From positions 1-19,951 of the forward strand of contig DGFF01000042.1 in NCBI GenBank assembly GCA_002391545.1: 19,951 bases of DNA, written 5' to 3'. The DNA comes from Candidatus Fermentithermobacillaceae bacterium UBA3907. Lineage in GTDB: Bacteria; Bacillota; Sulfobacillia; Fermentithermobacillales; Fermentithermobacillaceae. Under the pieces are notes generated by a model that saw nothing but the letters and a program-made list of their open reading frames with translations, was not told the origin of the DNA and searched no databases. Positions within the stretch are counted from its first letter, which is position 1. Each line of letters starts with the position of its first letter. The position numbers were made by a program, and so were the translations under genes. This document shows positions 15,406 through 19,951 of the stretch, piece after piece.

Positions 15406-15921
15406 ATGAAAGCAGATTTTTCGCAACACCTAATTGACATGGCTCTTTCTATGGGAGCCGATGATGCAGTAAAGTTTGTGATTGAAGACATTGTTTTTGA
15501 CCCTAGAACTATTCTAAAGTGTGCTTTCGGTTGCATGGATTGGGGTTTTGGGCACACTTGTCCCTCAAGGCCAGGGTCGCTCAAACCGTGGGAATACGAA
15601 CAAGTGCTGAGAAGGTACTCCTGGGGCATTATAGTGCATTCCACTGACAAGAGAATCTCCCACGAGGTGTCTTTTGCTCTAGAAAGGGAAGCTTTTCTAG
15701 AAGGGTATTATTTTGCGTTTTCCATGAGTGATTGCGCCCTGTGCAGTGAGTGTGCAGGTTTTCATGGTAAGCCCTGTGTAAACCCTAAGAAAGCGCGTCC
15801 CGCTTTCCACAGCGTAGGCATAGATGTTTTCGAAACAGTTAGAAAATTTGGTTTGCCTATACAAACGTTAAAGGATGAGACGGAACAGGTAAACTGGTAC
15901 TCTGCTGTCTTTGTTGAGTAA
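15406..15921 (+). CDS. DUF2284 cysteine-rich predicted metal-binding protein
   Basis: A 171-residue soluble protein of the DUF2284 type. Two cysteine groups are visible: the first around 39-53 (LKCAFGC, then GHTCPSRPG) and the second around 110-126 (DCALCSECAGFHGKPC), spaced like ligands for an iron-sulfur cluster or other metal. The N-terminal half has DDAVKFVIEDIVFDPR, typical of the family. The function is not established; the genes are frequent in anaerobes. The start at 15406 lacks an ideally spaced ribosome binding site, and an internal ATG at residue 12 is an alternative. It diverges from desulfoferrodoxin, suggesting but not proving a redox link. Confidence 0.8.
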   Translation: MKADFSQHLIDMALSMGADDAVKFVIEDIVFDPRTILKCAFGCMDWGFGHTCPSRPGSLKPWEYEQVLRRYSWGIIVHSTDKRISHEVSFALEREAFLEGYYFAFSMSDCALCSECAGFHGKPCVNPKKARPAFHSVGIDVFETVRKFGLPIQTLKDETEQVNWYSAVFVE

Positions 15922-15949
15922 TATCTTTTTTGCCAGATAAGGAGAAAAG

Positions 15950-15977
15950 TTTAGGGGACGTCCTGGCGTCCCCTAAA
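15950..15977. terminator. Bidirectional hairpin terminator between the DUF2284 gene and serS
   Basis: TTTAGGGGACG (15950-15960) pairs perfectly with CGTCCCCTAAA (15967-15977) over 11 bp with a 6-nt loop. On the minus strand it is followed by ACTTTTC, giving a usable T tract for serS. On the plus strand the tail is not T-rich. Confidence 0.75.
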
Positions 15978-15983
15978 AGCAGG

Positions 15984-17261
15984 TCAATTTTTCTTTTGCA
16001 TTACGCTCATTTGCCCGGGCATGTATTTCCGCAACACTGTTGGTATCACTACGCTACCATCTTTTTGCTGGTAGTTTTCTAGTATGGCAACTAATGTTCG
16101 ACTTATCGCAATGGCAGTTCCGTTTAGAGTATGGACGAAGCGCGTTTTCTCGCCGTCTTTCGGGCGATATCTTACGTTAAGCCCTCTAGATTGAAAGTCT
16201 GTGCAGTTGCTGCATGAAGTTATCTCTCTGTATTTACCCTCGAAGGGGCGCCAAAATTCAATATCGTATTTCTTGTACGCTATGGGGCCCAAGTCGCCAG
16301 TGCATATGTTCACCACACGATATGGAATCTCAAGAGCCTGGTATATTTGTTCCTCTAGAGAAAGGATGTATTCGTGCATTTCTTCAGAGCGGGAGGGTTC
16401 TGAAAAGATGAATATTTCCACTTTGTCAAACTGATGGACTCTCATAAGCCCCCTTATATCTTTTCCACCGCTTCCAACTTCTGTTCTGTAACAGGGCGAG
16501 ATTCCTACGTACTTCAAAGGAAGATCATCTTCAGAAAGGATTTCATCAGCGTGAATGGCCGCTAGGGGAATTTCGGAAGTACCCACCAATCCAAGATTCT
16601 CCCCTTCGATCCTGTAAATCTGGTCTTTGAAGAACGGATAGTGCCTAGTTCCTACCAGGATCTCTTCCTTTACCATTACAGGGGGAATAACAGGGACAAA
16701 TCCTTCAGGTTGTAAAATGTCTAAGGCGAAGCGTATAAGAGCGAGTTCCAAGTGTATTGCTTCATTCTTTAAAAGGTAGCCTCTAGACCCCATGATTTTG
16801 GTGCCCCTGGCAATATCCACAATTCCTAAGTTTTCTCCTATATCTACATGGTCCAAAGGGGTAAACGGGAATTCCCTGGGCGTGCCCCACCTCTTTATTT
16901 CTACGTTCTGAGAGTCGTCCTTTCCGTAGGGCACATCTGGTGCCACCATATTCGGCATATAAAGGAGCAGCGTTTTGAGATCCGCTTCAGTTTGACGTAG
17001 TTCTTCTTCTAACTCTAAGATTCTTTGACGCAACTTTCGGTTGGTTTCAATAAGTTCCTGTTTTTCAGCGGCGTCTTTACATCCAGGTATCTGTTGTGTA
17101 ATTCTATTTCTTTCCTCGCGGAGACGGTTAATCTCCCTAACAAGGTCCAGCCTCTTATCGTCTAGAGCCAATATATCATCCAGAGGCGCATCAGCATTTC
17201 GTCTCTTTAGCATATCTTCTACAGCTTCTCGATTTTGGCGTATTAGGTCTACATCAAACAA
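15984..17261 (-). CDS. serS: Seryl-tRNA synthetase
   Basis: Charges tRNA-Ser with serine, in the cytoplasm. 425 residues, normal length. The N-terminal tRNA-binding coiled-coil arm spans about 28-100. The class II catalytic core has motif 2 as YRTEVGSGGKDIRGLMRVHQF and motif 3 around LNGTAIAISRTLVAILENYQ. In motif 3 the residue before the conserved Arg is Ser rather than the usual Gly, a mild oddity. The start is TTG at 17261, giving MFDVDLIRQN as is typical; GGGAGG lies 8 nt upstream on the minus strand, and the only nearby ATG is out of frame. Expression is controlled by the T-box leader directly upstream. Confidence 0.97.
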   Translation of the reverse strand: MFDVDLIRQNREAVEDMLKRRNADAPLDDILALDDKRLDLVREINRLREERNRITQQIPGCKDAAEKQELIETNRKLRQRILELEEELRQTEADLKTLLLYMPNMVAPDVPYGKDDSQNVEIKRWGTPREFPFTPLDHVDIGENLGIVDIARGTKIMGSRGYLLKNEAIHLELALIRFALDILQPEGFVPVIPPVMVKEEILVGTRHYPFFKDQIYRIEGENLGLVGTSEIPLAAIHADEILSEDDLPLKYVGISPCYRTEVGSGGKDIRGLMRVHQFDKVEIFIFSEPSRSEEMHEYILSLEEQIYQALEIPYRVVNICTGDLGPIAYKKYDIEFWRPFEGKYREITSCSNCTDFQSRGLNVRYRPKDGEKTRFVHTLNGTAIAISRTLVAILENYQQKDGSVVIPTVLRKYMPGQMSVMQKKN

Positions 17262-17292
17262 TGTTTTTACCTCCCTGGTTAAAATATGTGTT

Positions 17293-17340
17293 TAAAACAA
17301 AAAGAGCAGGTCGTCTCAAGGACGAGATCATCCTGCTCTC
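17293..17340 (-). terminator. Regulatory terminator of the serS T-box
   Basis: On the minus strand AGAGCAGG pairs with CCTGCTCT (17339-17332 with 17310-17303), with an inner TCGTC/GACGA stem, followed by TTTTTGTTTT. It lies between the T-box motif and the serS start, where a T-box terminator belongs. Confidence 0.9.
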
Positions 17341-17560
17341 GTGGTGCCACCCAGATTCGTTTGAGCCACAAGCGTGTTCAAACCTCATTCCCATATAACG
17401 GTGGGGAACCGACACAACATAATCAGGTTGCAAATCTTTTCTTCGCAACCCTTTCCGCGTGCGCCTCTGGGGTGCTATTGGGCGCCTCGGGGCATCGCCT
17501 TTCACCAACCGGCGACTCTCTTGAACCCGTCCGCGCACAACCTATCCCCTTCATGGGCTT
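17293..17560 (-). promoter_or_regulatory. T-box riboswitch, serine-specific, controlling serS
   Basis: The T-box core GGGTGGCACCACG is at 17352-17340 on the minus strand. The variable base in its TGGC bulge is C, which would pair with the G discriminator of tRNA-Ser. Stem I is recognisable: GTGCGC pairs with GCGCAC at its base, and the distal part shows GAGAGTCGCCGGTTGGTGAA. An AGC serine codon at 17476-17474, in the loop just above the base of Stem I, is the likely specifier. Uncharged tRNA-Ser should favour the antiterminator and serS expression. The specifier assignment is by eye; the T-box call is firm. Confidence 0.92.
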
Positions 17561-17566
17561 TGGAAA

Positions 17567-17595
17567 AATATATCAGTTTTCTGGCAGAAAGTAAA
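17567..17595 (-). promoter_or_regulatory. Promoter of the serS T-box transcript
   Basis: On the minus strand TTTACT (17595-17590) and TATATT (17572-17567) are exactly 17 nt apart, placing the transcript start near 17560, just before T-box Stem I. Confidence 0.6.
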
Positions 17596-17993
17596 GGATA
17601 CACCATTTTAACTGTCTGTTTCTGCTGCGTTTGAGCCTGTAGCAGGCGCCACAGGTATTTCATCATAGGCGCCGTGCCTTGATGATATTCGACAAGGACA
17701 AAGAACAAGGCAGCATTCTCTAAATGTGTCGATAATATTTACAGTTCTATTTCTACGCTATACGTTTTCTGGGCTCAATATGGTTTGGGTTCTGGTTATG
17801 TTTCGCCATCTCTTGGGCGCAGGACCTATCGCCATAAAGATCCACACTACAATGGATTGAGTGAATTTCGTTACGTTGTGCAAAGTACAAAGATGCTCTT
17901 AAAATACAATTACAAAGGAAATTCGAGGATCGAGTACGAATCGAAAAGGGATAGGTAATTTGCTTCACGTTTGGTGAGAGGGAGGTTTAAAAC
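17596..17993. other. Intergenic stretch with a hairpin and a repeated 7-mer, no supported gene
   Basis: Open frames on the minus strand here lack ribosome binding sites and resemble no family I know. AGGCGCC occurs twice (17644-17650 and 17667-17673). TCATCA (17661-17666 area) and TGATGA flank an AGGC/GCCT pair to give a hairpin without a T tract. TTGTGC (17876-17881) and TAAAAT (17900-17905), 18 nt apart, are a weak candidate promoter for the downstream gene. Confidence 0.4.
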
Positions 17994-18890
17994 ATGAAGA
18001 TTAGGCAGTGGTTCTGCGAAAATAGACGTCAGGTGATCGCTGGGACTCTGATGGTCGTTTGCATAGTGGTGGTATTAGGACTTCCGTATAACATCGTAAG
18101 TCGACTAGGCGTAATTACAATTCTGCTATGCGTTTTTATATTTGCCGCTTATAACCTCAACAAGCGATGGTGGATGCCCCTTGTGGCTTTTCCTGTGATT
18201 GTTTTGCTGCTTTTATATTCCTTTGGAATAGATATGATCGTTTCCCAAATAGTGTACGATAGCCCATTTCAGATATCAACAGAAAGTGACGTTCAGGTTG
18301 TGCCAGGTGGCGAGGTTTTGAGCCTTAGTGTGGCGATCGAAAAAGAATCTGGTCAAGTTGTACAACAAAGAAACGTAACTGTGTGTTTTTATATGCCTGA
18401 AGACGGGCCGTGTGTGGTTGGGGCTCATTCGTTGGATCTGAAACCGGGTGATACATATGGCATTTCTCCGGTCAGCGAGACCAGGGTTTCGGAAAATTGT
18501 CACACCGCGAGAGTTCTAGCAGATTCCCAGTACGGAGTCGCCCTGTTGGGGCCTAAGTGTCCAGATCCAAATAGAGAAGAACTTTTGCTTGCAAGAGCCG
18601 ACGAGGTGAAAGTTGGGGAAGAAGCGGTTATCCGCACCTTCGCTAAGGGGGACATTCCTGTTAATGTCTTGGGATTTGCCATGGTAGGTGACGATCATTT
18701 CCTCGTAGTGCGATGTATTGATGGAAAGGCAAAGGTGGGTCCTGGCATGAGCGGGAGTCCCATTATCCAAGACGACAGGATCGTCGGGTTTCTGCACAGC
18801 GTTTCCAGGTATTTAAAGGGTCCGAAATTAGTCATGACCCGCCCCGCTGTCGAGGTGTACGGGGGTTTGAAGGAATATTTGGGGCGCTGA
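17994..18890 (+). CDS. Membrane-anchored SpoIVB-like (peptidase S55-type) protein
   Basis: A 298-residue protein. Three hydrophobic segments at about 13-33, 38-53 and 61-80 are followed by an extracytoplasmic-type domain (about 90-298). Near its end is GPGMSGSPIIQDDRIVGFLH (249-268), closely like the catalytic-serine segment of the sporulation peptidase SpoIVB (S55 family, chymotrypsin fold); S253 would be the nucleophile. H145 in GAHSL and an acidic residue near 233-234 could complete a triad. No PDZ domain is present and the membrane part is larger than in SpoIVB, so this is a relative, not SpoIVB itself. GGAGG (17981-17985) lies 8 nt before the ATG. Proteolytic activity is inferred. Confidence 0.6.
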   Translation: MKIRQWFCENRRQVIAGTLMVVCIVVVLGLPYNIVSRLGVITILLCVFIFAAYNLNKRWWMPLVAFPVIVLLLLYSFGIDMIVSQIVYDSPFQISTESDVQVVPGGEVLSLSVAIEKESGQVVQQRNVTVCFYMPEDGPCVVGAHSLDLKPGDTYGISPVSETRVSENCHTARVLADSQYGVALLGPKCPDPNREELLLARADEVKVGEEAVIRTFAKGDIPVNVLGFAMVGDDHFLVVRCIDGKAKVGPGMSGSPIIQDDRIVGFLHSVSRYLKGPKLVMTRPAVEVYGGLKEYLGR

Positions 18891-18993
18891 GGTTCCCGCG
18901 TTGGCGCGACAAAGGTCTGACAAAAGTTACGGAATTAGCGTTTTGCAATATGTCTCCTGAGGTTTTCTTACCTGATTACGCAGAAAGGTGTTC
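18891..18993. other. Short gap between the S55-like gene and the tRNA
   Basis: No gene, promoter or convincing terminator is seen; only a small CGCG-TTGG-CGCG hairpin shortly after the stop codon. Confidence 0.3.
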
Positions 18994-19069
18994 TGGTGTA
19001 GGCGATGGGAGTCGAACCCACGACCTCCTGAATGCCATTCAGGCGCTCTCCCAGCTGAGCTACGGCCTA
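18994..19069 (-). tRNA. tRNA-Ala(GGC) with a mismatched acceptor stem, possibly a pseudogene
   Basis: A 76-nt cloverleaf on the minus strand. The D arm is GCTC/GAGC, the anticodon stem CCTGA/TCAGG with loop ATGGCAT (anticodon GGC, alanine), the T arm GTGGG/CCCAT with loop TTCGACT, and CCA is encoded at 18996-18994. The acceptor strands are TAGGCCG and CGCCTAC. In standard numbering the alanine identity pair G3-U70 is kept, but 1-72 (T/C), 2-71 (A/A) and 5-68 (C/C) do not pair. A bulged alternative restores some pairs but loses G3-U70. The 5' end lies about 45 nt from a degraded insertion sequence. The tRNA type is certain; function is doubtful. Confidence 0.85.
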
Positions 19070-19112
19070 TCATATAGGTGTTACAAGAAAAGTGAAGTGA
19101 AATACGCCCAGT

Positions 19113-19951
19113 TGTAAATGGACAGTGATATTGTCACCATGAGAGAAAGAGAGGACATTGTTTTGAGCGCAAAAGAAGCAAGAAGAGTTTTCGTTATGGA
19201 AGAAGTAGTTGAAGGGAGGATAACAGTAAGAGAAGCAGCAGCATATTTGAACCTTAGCGAGCGACAGGTGAAAAGGTTAAAGAGGGGGATGAAAGAAAAA
19301 AGTGTCCTAGCCCTAGTTCATTGAAGCAGAGGTAGAACACCCAAACACGCCATATCTAAAGATATCAAAGTTCTGGCCCTTTACTTCCGCCCTAATGAGG
19401 ACCTGAGAGGATACTTAGAGGTTTTGGAAAGAATGACTGCGGATTAGGGGATTCCAAGAGCAGTATATACAGATGGTCACACCATATTCTTCTCCCCCAA
19501 GAAAGACAAACTAACCATAGAAGAAGAACTGGCAGGAAAGCAAGTGGCGCTAATGCAACTAGGCAGGGTATTTGAGGAATTGGGTATGTCACATATACAT
19601 GCGCGTTCACCGCAGGCTAAGGGGCGCATAGAAAGACTTTGGGAAACCCTACAAGGACGTCTGAGGATAGAGATGAGCATAGAAGGCATATCTAGCATTG
19701 AAGAGGCAAACGAATTCCTTCCAGGCTTCATTGAGAAGTACAACAAACAATTTGCTGTGGAACCTGCTGATCCGGAATCTGCTTTCGCTGAGCCCATGGC
19801 TAAGGGAAGGGCGCACAGCCACTGGCTCAACCATCTCTTACTATGGCCAAAAGTACCAGTTAGTTAATGAGAAAGGTAACACATTGCCATTGCCATCCAA
19901 CATTTAGATGACTCAATAGATGCAGTGTATCGGGGAAAAGTTATGGTCTTT
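19113..19951 (+). mobile_element. Degraded insertion sequence, left end near 19113, right end outside the window
   Basis: TGTAAATGGACA (19113-19124), directly before the transposase start, looks like an IS terminus and is followed by GTGATATTGTCAC, a small inverted repeat. I cannot confirm the boundary because the right end and target duplication are not in the window. The element lies beside the tRNA-Ala gene, a common insertion neighbourhood. Confidence 0.5.
19139..19951 (+). pseudogene. Decayed ISNCY/IS1202-type transposase, running off the window
   Basis: Translated fragments resemble an ISNCY-type DDE transposase: an N-terminal HTH (EAAAYLNLSERQVKRLKRG), GRTPKHAIS, YTDGHTIFF with the second catalytic Asp, and ARSPQAKGRIERLWETLQGR with the catalytic Glu region. 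Lesions: TGA at 19322-19324 where Gly is expected; TAG at 19445-19447 where Tyr is expected; and loss of the segment carrying the first catalytic Asp, near 19380, where KVLALY joins directly to FRPNEDLRGY. The frame shifts near 19790-19835 (ISYYGQKYQL is in another frame) and returns near 19904. No functional transposase can be made. The first in-frame ATG is at 19118; 19139 fits the family start better. Confidence 0.8.

Noticed and set aside
17502..17708. A 68-residue minus-strand open frame upstream of serS
   Set aside because: It has a TTG start without a ribosome binding site and overlaps the T-box and its promoter.

Overview
The window looks like chromosomal DNA from an anaerobic, probably thermophilic, Gram-positive bacterium of the Firmicutes/Clostridia kind. 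The evidence is a T-box leader in front of serS, strong GGAGG ribosome binding sites with several GTG/TTG starts, a desulfoferrodoxin, an iron-sulfur flavoprotein, and a membrane protein resembling the sporulation peptidase SpoIVB. No 16S rRNA or other marker fixes the species, so this is inference.

Left edge (1-162): the trailing end of a CRISPR array, with one partial and two full 37-nt repeats. The leader and any cas genes would lie off the window to the left. A small glyoxalase-fold (VOC) gene follows, convergent with a YtcJ-like amidohydrolase on the minus strand; a shared hairpin separates them.

Central plus-strand operon (2664-9358): a WYL-domain regulator, an SDR oxidoreductase, then sbcD and sbcC with a 4-nt overlap. 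A near-perfect 18-bp palindrome sits in the divergent region in front of the regulator. A bidirectional terminator separates sbcC from a convergent M28-family metallopeptidase gene.

Magnesium block (10674-14775): a clear sigma-A promoter and a roughly 370-nt leader with complementary segments precede two tandem, diverged mgtE genes and an iron-sulfur flavoprotein gene. The leader is the best candidate here for an undescribed regulatory RNA, because it sits where an M-box would sit but does not show the M-box core.

Right part: desulfoferrodoxin (minus) diverges from a DUF2284 cysteine-rich protein (plus). serS (minus) has a T-box leader with a readable promoter, specifier, tRNA-end bulge and terminator. 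A membrane protein with an S55-like GMSGSP motif follows. A tRNA-Ala(GGC) gene with a defective-looking acceptor stem lies next to a decayed transposase of the ISNCY/IS1202 type that runs off the right edge.

Several starts were moved from the longest open frame to the codon with a properly spaced Shine-Dalgarno sequence. I saw no complete defence system beyond the array end.
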